Of a DNA stretch of 64,000 bases, positions 43,671-52,912 are shown piece after piece (positions within the stretch are counted from its first letter, which is position 1; every line of letters begins with the position of its first letter). Origin of the DNA: Gallaecimonas sp045291545 (lineage in GTDB: Bacteria; Pseudomonadota; Gammaproteobacteria; Enterobacterales; Gallaecimonadaceae); NCBI RefSeq assembly GCF_045291545.1, contig NZ_CP149514.1, positions 2,782,809-2,846,808 of the forward strand, read 5' to 3'. A program made the position numbers and the translations under genes. The notes below the pieces were generated by a model. That model did no database searches, had not been told where the DNA came from, and saw nothing but the letters and a program-made list of their open reading frames with translations.

Positions 43671-44300
43671 ATGTTCATTCGCGCCTATCTGCGAGCCTCC
43701 ACAGCCGATCAAGACGCTGAGCGCGCCAAAGAGCAGTTGGTGACCTTTGCTCGGGAGCATGGCCACCAGATCGCCTCTTTTTATGTTGAGAACGAATCTG
43801 GGGCTACGCTGGCCCGGCCCGAGCTGATGCGGCTTATTCGCGATGCCGGGCCCCGAGACATTGTTCTGGTGGAACAGATTGACCGCCTTGCCCGTTTGAC
43901 CCAGGCCGACTGGCAGACGTTGAAGGCGCGTTTGGCGCAGAAGCAACTGGCCATCGTCTCCCCCGAGCTGCCAACCTCCTGGGTGGCATTACGGGGTGAC
44001 AGCGGCTCCGATTTCACCAGCGCCATCTTGCAGGCCGTCAACGGAATGCTGTTGGATATGCTGGCCGCCGTGGCCCGCAAGGACTACGACGACAGGCGGC
44101 GCCGGCAGCAGCAAGGCATTGCCAAAGCCAAAGAGGAGGGCAAATACCGTGGCCGGCAGAAAGATGAGAAGAAGCGTCAGCACATCGCCAGGCTATTGGT
44201 GACAGGCCACAGCTATTCAGCGATCCAAGAGATGTTAGGCTGCTCAAGGCACCTTATTGCCAGCGTGGCCAAGGAGGAGCGCAGTCAGTTCCAGAAGTAG
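43671..44300 (+). CDS. Serine recombinase (resolvase/invertase family)
   Basis: I start at ATG 43671 (209 residues). The catalytic serine is in YLRASTADQDAERA and the arginine motif in EQIDRLARLT. The long E-helix AILQAVNGMLLDMLAAVARKDYDDRRRRQQQGIAKAKEEGKYRGRQ leads to a C-terminal helix-turn-helix (GHSYSAIQEMLGCSRHLIASV). It could resolve dimers of a replicating island form or invert a segment. Upstream dyads are candidates for its site. Confidence 0.92.
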   Translation: MFIRAYLRASTADQDAERAKEQLVTFAREHGHQIASFYVENESGATLARPELMRLIRDAGPRDIVLVEQIDRLARLTQADWQTLKARLAQKQLAIVSPELPTSWVALRGDSGSDFTSAILQAVNGMLLDMLAAVARKDYDDRRRRQQQGIAKAKEEGKYRGRQKDEKKRQHIARLLVTGHSYSAIQEMLGCSRHLIASVAKEERSQFQK

Positions 44301-44608
44301 TACTTTTTGATGACCGGCCCACCCTTGCGCGGTGGGCGTGGGGTTGCCTTGAGGGTTTTCACCGACCAGACAAGCGCGATGCTCAGCGCTGTGAACAGCC
44401 CGGCGGGCCAGTGCCAGCAGGTAAGGGCGGCAAGGGCCAGTAGCAGCAGCCTGGCCGTGATGGGCCGTTTGGTAGCCCATGTCAGTATTGGCCAGCACCA
44501 GTACACCAGTGGCTGGCAGATCAGCAGCCAAGCGAACAGCGTGTTGCCCAGTGCCATCAAGCCCAGTACCACCACCGCCATCAGGGCGATATCAGCGATC
44601 GGTTTCAT
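44285..44608 (-). CDS. Small membrane protein of unknown function (107 aa)
   Basis: From ATG 44608 the product is 107 residues with at least three hydrophobic helices (ALMAVVVLGLMALGNTLFAWLLI, ITARLLLLALAALTCWHW, GLFTALSIALVWSV) and a basic tail ending KGGPVIKKYYFWN. The start lies inside the end of a preceding 39-codon gene, so the two are coupled. I know no close family. Small membrane pairs near replication or mobility genes on islands can be entry-exclusion or holin-like proteins, but nothing here decides it. Confidence 0.6.
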   Translation of the reverse strand: MKPIADIALMAVVVLGLMALGNTLFAWLLICQPLVYWCWPILTWATKRPITARLLLLALAALTCWHWPAGLFTALSIALVWSVKTLKATPRPPRKGGPVIKKYYFWN

Positions 44609-44711
44609 GGTGCCGCTCTTTTGCGTGCGCCTTGTAGCTATACAGGCTCCACACGAACACAAGCGTGAAGAAGGCCAATAAGCCCGCCATCCCCCAACTG
44701 AACGCATCCAT
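44592..44711 (-). CDS. Tiny single-span membrane protein (39 aa)
   Basis: ATG 44711 with a GGAG site opens a 39-codon frame. It has one hydrophobic segment (GMAGLLAFFTLVFVWSLYSY) and a charged tail (KAHAKERHHETDR). The stop overlaps the start region of the 107-residue membrane protein by 17 bases. The layout of ribosome site, membrane span and overlap supports a real gene, though no homologue is known to me. Confidence 0.55.
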   Translation of the reverse strand: MDAFSWGMAGLLAFFTLVFVWSLYSYKAHAKERHHETDR

Positions 44712-45108
44712 CGCTTTGCTCCACCACTGAACATAATTTCAGCATGGCACCGAAGGTGTTGGTGTTCAATCAACTTATTGAAAATATTGAGTTTGTTTGT
44801 TAGTGACAAAGTTGAAACTATGGAATCCAGTGACTAACTAACCAGTGGAATCAGCGCCTTCCGACCCGGCCAATCCCTGTCCAATTCCCTTCCACATAAC
44901 TATCTATCTGGAATCTTGGTGCGCAATTTCCAGATAGTGGAATGTTGCTTCAGAACGTGCCCCTGGAATCTGTAGAGGGGCTTTCCTATCTATCTGGAAT
45001 GTTAGGGGCGGGCTTCCCTATGGAAACCCGCTACCTTGGCCACTCCAAGCTGCGGGGTGGAAAGCAGGCGCGATGATTCCTATCTATCTGGAATAATGGT
45101 GTGCTCTT
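44712..45108. other. Iteron-like intergenic region
   Basis: This gap contains three exact copies of CTATCTATCTGGAAT (44900, 44986, 45080), an inverted partial copy near 44926-44937 and several extra TGGAAT words. No gene is visible. It may be a control, replication or transfer site. Confidence 0.6.
44900..45094. repeat. Three direct repeats CTATCTATCTGGAAT
   Basis: Exact 15-bp copies lie at 44900-44914, 44986-45000 and 45080-45094, spaced 86 and 94 bp, with one inverted partial copy (TTTCCAGATAG) between the first two. The bases between copies differ, so this is not a recent duplication. Confidence 0.8.
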
Positions 45109-45861
45109 TCACACGGTGAGCAGCTGATGTGCCATCCCATCCAGCCTGGCTTTCGTCTTCTCCCACCCCGGCATCACTTGTCCCATCAGCCGGTAGAACC
45201 GCTCGCTATGGTTGTGCTCGGCGATGTGGCAAAGCTCATGGAGAATGACGTAATCAATGCACTCCCTCGGCGCCTTAACCAGGTGGGGGTTCAGGGTGAT
45301 ACGGCCATTGGGGGAACAACTTCCCCATTGGGTTTGCATGGTCAGTATGCGCAGTGGCGGACGTTCATCTACCCATAGTGCCTGCTCCAGCATGGCATCG
45401 AGGCGCTTGGCGAATAGTTCTCTGGCGCGGGCTTTGTACCAGTCAGCCAGCAGGGCTTTAACCTTGTGGGCGGACTTTGTTCGCACAGAAACCTCCAGCT
45501 TGCCGCGCAGCAGCTTTACGCTTTGAAGCTGTTCGGGGGCCTCTATCACTTTCAGCAGGTATTGTTTACCCAAGTAGTAGTGGCTCTCGCCACTGATGTA
45601 CTGGCGGGGAGTAGTGAATTCAAGCTGCTTGCGAAAGTCACGCAGCTGCTCGTATATCCAACGGCCCCGTTTTTTTACAGCGGATAGAACGGCTTCGTTG
45701 TCGGCATCTTCGGGAGCCGATGCGATCACCCGGCAATCCGGATGCACCTTGATCAGTACCCTGCCCGTGGCTTGCAGGCGCTTGACGCGCTCAACGGTGA
45801 TCTGCTCGTCGCCGTAGCGAAAGTGCATGGTCTGGTTATGAGGTTTTATCGGCACATTCAT
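45109..45861 (-). CDS. YgjP/DUF45-type metallopeptidase of the restriction operon
   Basis: The 250-residue protein has the zinc motif HELCHIAEHNHSERFY near the C-terminus and the preceding TQWGSCSPNGRITLNP, both typical of YgjP-like (M48-related) peptidases. It begins 5 bp after hsdR, and such genes are frequent partners of type I restriction loci. Its substrate is unknown. Turnover of HsdR or a released stress protein is one idea, not shown. Confidence 0.85.
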   Translation of the reverse strand: MNVPIKPHNQTMHFRYGDEQITVERVKRLQATGRVLIKVHPDCRVIASAPEDADNEAVLSAVKKRGRWIYEQLRDFRKQLEFTTPRQYISGESHYYLGKQYLLKVIEAPEQLQSVKLLRGKLEVSVRTKSAHKVKALLADWYKARARELFAKRLDAMLEQALWVDERPPLRILTMQTQWGSCSPNGRITLNPHLVKAPRECIDYVILHELCHIAEHNHSERFYRLMGQVMPGWEKTKARLDGMAHQLLTV

Positions 45862-45866
45862 CTAAC

Positions 45867-48800
45867 TTACAGTCCGCTCAAACCCACACGGGTGATCTGC
45901 ACAATCATCTCAACAATGTTCTTGGCCTGGTCCATGCCGCCGCCAATGGCTTTGCATTCCTGGAACATGCGCGGAAGTAGCTTCTTGCGGATGTCGGCTT
46001 CAATGTTTTGCGGGTTGATGGAGTGCTCGGCAACGGACGTTTCTACCGCCTGGTCGATTTCAAAGGCGACCTTGACCCATTTGTCCTGCACTTGTTGGTC
46101 CATCACCGCCAAGGCGGCTGGCAGCACTTTCTTGAATACGCCGAAGTAGGCCTGGGCGTGGCGATTGCCGGCAAACACATCGGGAATATCCCCCAGGCGC
46201 CTGTCTTGTACTTGCTCTTCAAACTCACGGAACAGCATGTACTGTTTCAGAGGGTGGTCGAACAGCTTTTCGGCTTCCTCAATGGCTTGACGCAACAAGG
46301 CTGAGAAGGCTTCCTGAGCGTAAGGGTCATCCCGTAACTCCTGCTCAATCATGCGGGTTACGCGGGTTTTGATGATGTCGGTTTCGTTGCGGGTTTTATC
46401 TTCGCTCCAGTCTTGTGGCTGTGTCGATTGACCCATCTTGCCCACTTCATATACGCCGTCGGGTTCTTTGACCTGTACACCCACCACATGCTTATCCAGC
46501 AGCTTTTTCACCTGGTCGGCGTATTCGTCGTAGTCGATTCTTTCGCCAGCATCTTGCTGCACCAGTTGGCGTAGGCTGGAGAACTGCTTCACCGTTTCTT
46601 TGTAGTGGCGGCGGTCGGCATCGCTAAAGCTTTTATCTTCAAAGAAGGTGGCCGATTGCAGGGCGACTTTCAGGCAACTGGCGAAGGCCGTCAGAGCCTC
46701 GTAAAAGTCTTCTCGCACCTTCAGGTGCACATCGACCAGCTCATCGTCCCGCGCTTCGATTTTGGGTACCAGAACCTGGCGCAACTGTTCGATATCGTTC
46801 TTGTTTTTTACGCCATCGAATATGGCCCAGAGCTGCTTATAGAGCTGCGGCAGGCGCTTGTACTCGGTACTCATCTGGTTGTAGAGGCCAGCAATATCAT
46901 TGATGTCGTAACCGCCCTGGGTACGGGAGGCCAGATCCTGATACTTGGCGATGGTGGTATCCAATTCCGCCAGAATGCCGCGATAGTCGATGAGCAGGCC
47001 AAACTGCTTCTTCGGATGCAGGCGATTTACCCGCGCAATCGCCTGAATGAGGTTGTGCTCTTTCAGCGGTTTGTCGATGTACAGCACAGCGTTTTTCGGC
47101 TCATCGAAGCCGGTGAGCAGCTTATCGACCACGATAAGGATCTTCAGAGAGTCATCTTTGTCGAAGCGTTCAATCAGATGTTTGGTGTAAGCCTGTTCGT
47201 CCTGGCTGCCAACGTTGTCTTTCCACCACTGGGTCACTTCCGGCGTGGCGGCTTCATCTATGGCGGTATTGCCTTCACGGCTGTCCGGGGGGCTCATTAC
47301 CACGGCAGATTCAAACAAGCCTGCCTCATCCAGGTACTTTTTGTATTTGATGGCCGACAGCTTGCTGTCGCAGGCCAGTTGGCCTTTTAGACCGTCGTCG
47401 ATGTTTTTAACGAAGTGGTTGGCGATATCCAGGGCAATCAGGCGGATGCGGTCATCCGTGCTATACACTTGGCCTTTTTTGGCAAACTTGCGCTTCAGGT
47501 CGGCTTTTTGCTCGTCTGAAAGCCCCTCGGTGATGCGTTCAAACCAGCTGTCGATGGCGCGTTCATTCACGTCCAAGTCGGGAATGCGCTCTTCGTACAG
47601 CAGTGGCGTTACGGTCTTATCTTCCACGGCGTGTTGCATGGTATAGGCGTGGACAATGGGGCCAAATTTATTGGTAGTCTTGTCGTCTTTTAGCAGCGGC
47701 GTGCCGGTAAAAGCGACGAAAGCAGCATTGGGCAGCGCCTGCTTCATGCGGATGTGGTTTTCACCGCCTTGGCTGCGGTGGCCTTCGTCAATCAGCACAA
47801 TCACATCTGCGCTGTTGTTTACGCACTCCGGCAGTTTGGTGGCGGTATTAAATTTTTGAATAAGCGAGAAGACAATCCGCTCGGTGCCTTTGCCAATCTG
47901 CTCGGCCAGGCGTTTGCCAGAGGTGGCCATGGCGGCGGCTTTGTCCTTCTTACCGGCCAGTTCACCACCCGAGGCAAAGGTTTTGCTGAGCTGGTCTTCC
48001 AAGTCTACCCGGTCGGTCACCACCACAATGCGGCATTGTTTAAGGCTGTCGTGCAGGATCAGCGCCTTACTTAAAAACACCATAGTGAATGACTTACCTG
48101 AACCCGTGGTGTGCCAGATCACGCCGCCTTCACGGCCGCCGGTGCTGCTGCGAGTATTGATGCGCTCAATCAGTCGCTTGATGCCGAACACCTGCTGGTA
48201 ACGGGCAACGATTTTGCCGGCCTTTTTATCGAACAAGGTAAAGTAACGGGTCATCTCCAATAGTCGGGCAGGGCTTAACAAGCTGATCAGCAGTTGATCT
48301 TGCCCGGTCACCGCCAACTCGCCCCCCGCGACAAGGCTTTGGTACCAGTCCAGGTCTTTTGCCGGGCGATGGCTGAAGAGGTTTGCCAACTGTGCCTCGT
48401 TGAGCGCTCTGTTCTTGGTGGTGTGCATCTGGGCATCACTGATGTCCTCTTCACGCCAGGCGGCCCAAAACTTAGCGGGCGTGCCACAGGTGCCATAGCG
48501 GCCATCATTGCCGTTAATAGACAGCAGCAGCTGGCTATAGGCGAACAGCAGCGGAATTTCGTCATGGCGCTGGTTACGCAGGCTTTGGGAAATGCCTTCG
48601 TCAATGGTGGGGCCTTTTTTGGCATTGCCATCGGGGCGTTTGGCCTCAATCACCACCAGCGGAATACCGTTCACAAAGCACACTATGTCGGGCCTGCGCT
48701 TATCTTGAAATGAAGAGCCGACGCCGCCAGAGCGGGTAACGGTAAACTCTTCGGTAAACACAAAGCTGTTGTTGGCCGGGTTTTGCCAGTCAATCAGCGC

Positions 48801-49163
48801 AACCGTCGGATTGACCTTTTTACCCTCCACAAACTCGGTCACGCTGATGCCATACAACAGGTGGTTGTACAGGCGCTCATTAGCCGTGAGCAGGCCCTCA
48901 TTAAGGGCCGGGCTGCACACCTCGGCAATCAGGTTATCAATGGCCTTTTCAGACAGGGGGTAGCTTTTGCCAGCAAAGGTAAAGGTGCGCTTCTGGAGTT
49001 CACTGCGCAGTACCTGGCGTAAAACCACCTCATCGGCCTTGCCACCCCGGGCGGCCAACGCCTGTTCAGGAGAGAGGAAGGACCACCCCAGGTTGGTTAA
49101 CAACGTCAGCGCCGGCAACTTGGCACTGTATTCTTCCTGAAATTTGGGGGCGGGTTGGGTCAC
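45867..49163 (-). CDS. hsdR: Type I restriction enzyme HsdR (R subunit)
   Basis: The 1098-residue motor and nuclease subunit starts at GTG 49163, overlapping the rhuM stop (GTGA). The N-terminal PD-(D/E)xK nuclease has RPDIV (D159) and VIEAKRP (E173, K175). The SF2 translocase has Walker A TTGSGKS (352-358), DEGHRSQGG and FTGTPL. It further has the helicase half with IDKPLKEHNLIQAIARVNR and a helical C-terminus that binds HsdM. All catalytic motifs are intact. Confidence 0.95.
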   Translation of the reverse strand: MTQPAPKFQEEYSAKLPALTLLTNLGWSFLSPEQALAARGGKADEVVLRQVLRSELQKRTFTFAGKSYPLSEKAIDNLIAEVCSPALNEGLLTANERLYNHLLYGISVTEFVEGKKVNPTVALIDWQNPANNSFVFTEEFTVTRSGGVGSSFQDKRRPDIVCFVNGIPLVVIEAKRPDGNAKKGPTIDEGISQSLRNQRHDEIPLLFAYSQLLLSINGNDGRYGTCGTPAKFWAAWREEDISDAQMHTTKNRALNEAQLANLFSHRPAKDLDWYQSLVAGGELAVTGQDQLLISLLSPARLLEMTRYFTLFDKKAGKIVARYQQVFGIKRLIERINTRSSTGGREGGVIWHTTGSGKSFTMVFLSKALILHDSLKQCRIVVVTDRVDLEDQLSKTFASGGELAGKKDKAAAMATSGKRLAEQIGKGTERIVFSLIQKFNTATKLPECVNNSADVIVLIDEGHRSQGGENHIRMKQALPNAAFVAFTGTPLLKDDKTTNKFGPIVHAYTMQHAVEDKTVTPLLYEERIPDLDVNERAIDSWFERITEGLSDEQKADLKRKFAKKGQVYSTDDRIRLIALDIANHFVKNIDDGLKGQLACDSKLSAIKYKKYLDEAGLFESAVVMSPPDSREGNTAIDEAATPEVTQWWKDNVGSQDEQAYTKHLIERFDKDDSLKILIVVDKLLTGFDEPKNAVLYIDKPLKEHNLIQAIARVNRLHPKKQFGLLIDYRGILAELDTTIAKYQDLASRTQGGYDINDIAGLYNQMSTEYKRLPQLYKQLWAIFDGVKNKNDIEQLRQVLVPKIEARDDELVDVHLKVREDFYEALTAFASCLKVALQSATFFEDKSFSDADRRHYKETVKQFSSLRQLVQQDAGERIDYDEYADQVKKLLDKHVVGVQVKEPDGVYEVGKMGQSTQPQDWSEDKTRNETDIIKTRVTRMIEQELRDDPYAQEAFSALLRQAIEEAEKLFDHPLKQYMLFREFEEQVQDRRLGDIPDVFAGNRHAQAYFGVFKKVLPAALAVMDQQVQDKWVKVAFEIDQAVETSVAEHSINPQNIEADIRKKLLPRMFQECKAIGGGMDQAKNIVEMIVQITRVGLSGL

Positions 49164-50167
49164 TTTGTCTGCTTCCTTTTCTGGTTCAGGCGTTGCTCTA
49201 ATCTTTCCAATTCCTTGAGTTCTTTTTTGTCTTCCGCCAGAGCCTCCTGCCTGCTGCGCTGCAAATGGAAAGCCTCATAATGTTTGTGGGCTATTTGCTC
49301 CATCTGTTTTCGACTGATGCGCCCGGCGCTGTTGAGTAGTGGCTGCTCATTAAAATCCATAAACTTATCGACATACTCACGCCAATCTTGCAGGCGAAGA
49401 TGGGCTTTGTTTTTCGCCCTGAACTCGGCGAACTCGAAGAACATGCTGACCAAGCGATTGAGGCTCTCCAATTCGTCTGCGTGCAGGTAATTTTTCGCGA
49501 CCACCACATCGGCCTTGCGCACCTTATTGCCAGCAAAACTGGTGAGGTTCATGTTGGGCTTGGAGGGATCTGCACGTTCGACAACCAGCTCCGCGGCGGT
49601 GTGGCCGGTCACGGCATAGAACAGCTTGTTTTGAACCTCGGCAAACAATAATCCCGTCTCTTTTTCGTTTGCCCGGTAGTCTTCAGATAACGCCAACAGG
49701 TCGCGAACCTTCTGATAGAAACGCTTCTCCGACGAGCGTATGTCGCGGATGCGTTCCAGCAGTTCATCAAAGTAGTCCCATTTAGGGTCTTTAAGGCGGT
49801 CGTCATCCATGGCGAATCCCTTGGTCAGGTATTCACCCAGGGTACGTGTTGCCCACTGGCGAAATTGCGTGCCACGAGTCGAGCGTACCCGATAGCCCAC
49901 AGCGATGATCATCGGCAGTGCGTAAAGCTGAGTCAGGTACTCTTTGCCATCCGCCGCAGTAGTCAACTTGGAGTTGACAACTGCCCCTTCAGCCAGCTCC
50001 CTGTCTGACAAAATGGCCTTCACGTGCTTGCTGATATTCTGCTTGCTGGTTTGGTACAACTCCGCCATTTCCAGTTGGGTGAGCCATACCTGGCCACCCA
50101 GCTCACGCAGTACCAACTGGGATTGACCGTCGTCGGTGGTATAGAGGATGAGGTCGTTATCGGCCAT
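49160..50167 (-). CDS. RhuM family protein embedded in the hsd operon
   Basis: The 335-residue protein has the RhuM signature: an N-terminal segment (VWLTQLEMAELYQTSKQNISKHVKAIL), a YALPMIIAVGYRVRSTRGTQFRQWAT motif and a long helical C-terminus with VVVAKNYLHADELESLNRLVSMF. RhuM-like genes are common in type I restriction loci and islands, but the molecular function is unknown. The Fic-related or KilA-N-like N-terminus suggests DNA or protein binding. It overlaps hsdR and follows the SIR2 gene by 2 bp, so it is co-expressed. Confidence 0.88.
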   Translation of the reverse strand: MADNDLILYTTDDGQSQLVLRELGGQVWLTQLEMAELYQTSKQNISKHVKAILSDRELAEGAVVNSKLTTAADGKEYLTQLYALPMIIAVGYRVRSTRGTQFRQWATRTLGEYLTKGFAMDDDRLKDPKWDYFDELLERIRDIRSSEKRFYQKVRDLLALSEDYRANEKETGLLFAEVQNKLFYAVTGHTAAELVVERADPSKPNMNLTSFAGNKVRKADVVVAKNYLHADELESLNRLVSMFFEFAEFRAKNKAHLRLQDWREYVDKFMDFNEQPLLNSAGRISRKQMEQIAHKHYEAFHLQRSRQEALAEDKKELKELERLEQRLNQKRKQTK

Positions 50168-50169
50168 GT

Positions 50170-51708
50170 CTATTCCTCTTGTAGAAGGTCAAATACCTGG
50201 TTCAGCCATAGACGATCACCTTGGCACCTTGTCCGCTCATCCACAGGAAGCACCGTCAGTAGGTGATTCGAGGCGTGGGAGATACGCAGCTTGTTACGCA
50301 GTCGCCTCTTCTGCTCATCTGCCGTCCCGTCCACAGATCTTGCAATCAGTATTAAGCGACGGCCTTGATTTTCGACCAGTTCGCGGAAGAGCCCGTTAAT
50401 ATGGCTGTCATCCTTATGGAACCCGAAACCGACAACGACGATCGCATCAGAATCTGCATAAGCATCAAAGAGCCTGACGTAACGCCGCGACATGGCCACT
50501 GAGGTAAGCGGTTTGAGGCCGCTTTGAGTAAGAATGAAAGGGACATGGATCTGACTTCTGTCTACATCATCTGGATTGTCACAGGTAATGACTGAGTTTT
50601 TGTAAGGATTGTAGTAGTCATGCACACTGCCGTTTAGGTGGATTATTTCCGGCAGGTCCATGTTCATGCCACGAAATATTTCAGCCAAGAGGCTGTTGTA
50701 GTTAGCCGTTCCTATAGCCGAGAAGTTTAGGTCGCCATCAAATGCGGCCAGATCGTGGTAATAACCCTGGGCCGGAATTGCTGCCACGTCTGGTGCTTGA
50801 GCACTGATGTAATCACGGGCAACCTTAAGGAAGATCACCATGCGGGTGAACTTTGCCCATTCAGTGGAAGGCGAAAACAGATAGCGGAAGTGATCATCGA
50901 TCAACTTCTGGTAGTCCAGCACTGTAGTGAAAAGGTTTTCCAACACCTTCTGGGCAATTGCGCAGAACAGGGTTAGGGCCGTAGCGCCCTCGCCTGTCTC
51001 AAAAGCCCGGTTCTCCTCTAGCAGCAGTTCAAGCGCTGTTGAGCCGATGCGGTTAAACTCCAGACGGAACATGCCTGCGATGTCGTCAAAGATAGGCAGA
51101 TCATCAGGTGCCGCCTCGAACAGTTCCTGATTCAGCCGCTGAACCAAGGCTTGGCCGTGGGCCCCAACCAGCAATTGTAAGAAGGCCGTGACATACCGTT
51201 TCAGATCATCGTTATGGGCAGACTGGCGTACCACGTCCAGCATCGCTGAATAGTATTCAGACTCGAACAATTGTACGTCTCTGGCCAATAATTCGTTGAG
51301 GCGAATATCATGCGTATATAGGCGTTCGCCAATGGCGTTGCCGGTTAGATCAAGAAATGCCTGTTCCAAAGTCGCCTTCTCTATGCCCAAATCGGCAATG
51401 GCATAGTCACATTCCTGATCAAAACTGTTCAGTCGCCGAATAATTTCATCCCTTTTATATTCGATAGATGATTCTATGAGACTGGTAAACTCGTTCCGCC
51501 CAAAGGCATGAATACGCTTCTCGGCATACCCCTGAGGCAGCCAGTCACTGGCATAGAGTGAGCGTGAGTCCAATGCACGGAGCTGATCGCGAAGCTCTGT
51601 TTTGTATTGACTCGGGTCTTGCCGGAACAGGTCTATGGCGAATTTACCTCCACTGGGCAGGCCATATCCCATCTCGGCGCCAGCGCCAAAGAAGAAACCT
51701 AGTCTCAT
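50170..51708 (-). CDS. SIR2-like protein (predicted NAD-consuming effector) inside the hsd operon
   Basis: The 512-residue protein has the NAD-binding pattern of SIR2-fold enzymes. GAGAEMGYGLPSGG (8-21) corresponds to GAGxSxxxGxP. TANYN (334-338) corresponds to the TxNxD region, HLNGSVHD (357-364) contains the putative catalytic histidine, and VVVGFGFHKDD (424-434) closes the fold. A helical insertion of about 250 residues separates the first motifs. SIR2-domain defence proteins in several systems deplete NAD when phage is sensed. The gene sits 13 bp after hsdS and 2 bp before rhuM. Confidence 0.8.
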   Translation of the reverse strand: MRLGFFFGAGAEMGYGLPSGGKFAIDLFRQDPSQYKTELRDQLRALDSRSLYASDWLPQGYAEKRIHAFGRNEFTSLIESSIEYKRDEIIRRLNSFDQECDYAIADLGIEKATLEQAFLDLTGNAIGERLYTHDIRLNELLARDVQLFESEYYSAMLDVVRQSAHNDDLKRYVTAFLQLLVGAHGQALVQRLNQELFEAAPDDLPIFDDIAGMFRLEFNRIGSTALELLLEENRAFETGEGATALTLFCAIAQKVLENLFTTVLDYQKLIDDHFRYLFSPSTEWAKFTRMVIFLKVARDYISAQAPDVAAIPAQGYYHDLAAFDGDLNFSAIGTANYNSLLAEIFRGMNMDLPEIIHLNGSVHDYYNPYKNSVITCDNPDDVDRSQIHVPFILTQSGLKPLTSVAMSRRYVRLFDAYADSDAIVVVGFGFHKDDSHINGLFRELVENQGRRLILIARSVDGTADEQKRRLRNKLRISHASNHLLTVLPVDERTRCQGDRLWLNQVFDLLQEE

Positions 51709-51721
51709 AACTATCTCCTTG

Positions 51722-52912
51722 TCAGTTGATTTGGACTCGACATTTACCGGTTAGCAACTGCTGCATCAGGGCTTTTTTCTCTTGCTTTAGGGCATCCAGC
51801 TTTTGTTGAAGCGTAGAAATTTCCTGATCGGCGGTGGACAGTACGGCTGCGATTTTTGATTGCTCTTTCAGACAAGGGACGGTCAAAGTGTATACCTTTC
51901 TGATAACACTTGGATGTGCTTTTGACTGGTAATCAAATTCCAATCTTGAATGGTGTAATTCTAATTGGGCAGCAATAAACTGACAATTCAGATTTTCTGC
52001 ATTTAATCGCATATAGCCAGAAACATTAGTGACCGAGAACTTGTGCTTTGGCCGATAGAAAAAGTTTCCTCCACCATCAACAGACCAAGATATAAGCTCC
52101 TCGTCAAACATATATTCGCCATATTTACCCATCAATCCATTATTCTTTACGGAGGAGGAATAAATTGGATAGTCACCTGGAATGTTATCAATATCTTTTT
52201 TTGATATTACATTTCCACGACCTAACTCAATCCACCCCAATTCCTCCAGCTCTTCCAGCAGGTAGCTAGCCCATTCCCCACTAAACCTAACCCCATTCTT
52301 ATCCAGCAGGCGTTTTTTGCCGGTGAGCAGTTGTTGCATCAGGGCTTTTTTCTGCTGCTGGCTGTTGGCGAGCAGTTGTTCGGTGGTGGTGATGGCCTTA
52401 TCCCAGGTGGAGAGGATTTGGGCGATTTTCTTTTGTTCGGGGAGTGGGGGAAGTTTAATTTTTAGCACTTGATATGCGCCAACATTCAAATGCTTCTGTG
52501 CCATACCCCCTTGTAGATCCAAGACTTGGCTCTTCCCCATGTGGCTGTTTGTATATGCACAAAGATACTCAGATATGATCTGCTCCCTATCTGGTCGTGC
52601 GATTACAATGTCTATTGCATTTGAGCCTTCAAATTCAGGAGTCACCACACAGGCGGTACCAGGATATCCTGTACGCACTATTAGAATATCTCCGGCTTTA
52701 AGCTGACTTTTTTTATTTGCAGCGTGTCCTTCATGGGAGAAATATACCCAGTCATGATCATTGATAAAGCCTTCTCTGACATTGGCTGACCTGAAGGCTT
52801 TAACCCCTTCACTTTCTTCAACATAATATTGAGTAGGCTTGATGACTACGCCAACAGAAATGGATTCACATACATCCTTAGCTTCAACAAGCTTCCATCC
52901 ATTAGGCACCAT
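51722..52912 (-). CDS. hsdS: Type I specificity subunit HsdS
   Basis: I start at ATG 52912 (MVPNGWKL), which has an excellent GGAGGT site. Upstream codons in the same frame lie in a hairpin-rich insert. The 396-residue subunit has two target recognition domains, each followed by a helical conserved region: LPEQKKIAQILSTWDKAITTTEQLL and KEQSKIAAVLSTADQEISTLQQKL. Each conserved region ends in the repeated KKALMQQLLTGK. The recognition domains are AT-rich while the conserved regions are GC-richer, indicating exchanged domains. A bipartite target is expected. Confidence 0.94.
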   Translation of the reverse strand: MVPNGWKLVEAKDVCESISVGVVIKPTQYYVEESEGVKAFRSANVREGFINDHDWVYFSHEGHAANKKSQLKAGDILIVRTGYPGTACVVTPEFEGSNAIDIVIARPDREQIISEYLCAYTNSHMGKSQVLDLQGGMAQKHLNVGAYQVLKIKLPPLPEQKKIAQILSTWDKAITTTEQLLANSQQQKKALMQQLLTGKKRLLDKNGVRFSGEWASYLLEELEELGWIELGRGNVISKKDIDNIPGDYPIYSSSVKNNGLMGKYGEYMFDEELISWSVDGGGNFFYRPKHKFSVTNVSGYMRLNAENLNCQFIAAQLELHHSRLEFDYQSKAHPSVIRKVYTLTVPCLKEQSKIAAVLSTADQEISTLQQKLDALKQEKKALMQQLLTGKCRVQIN

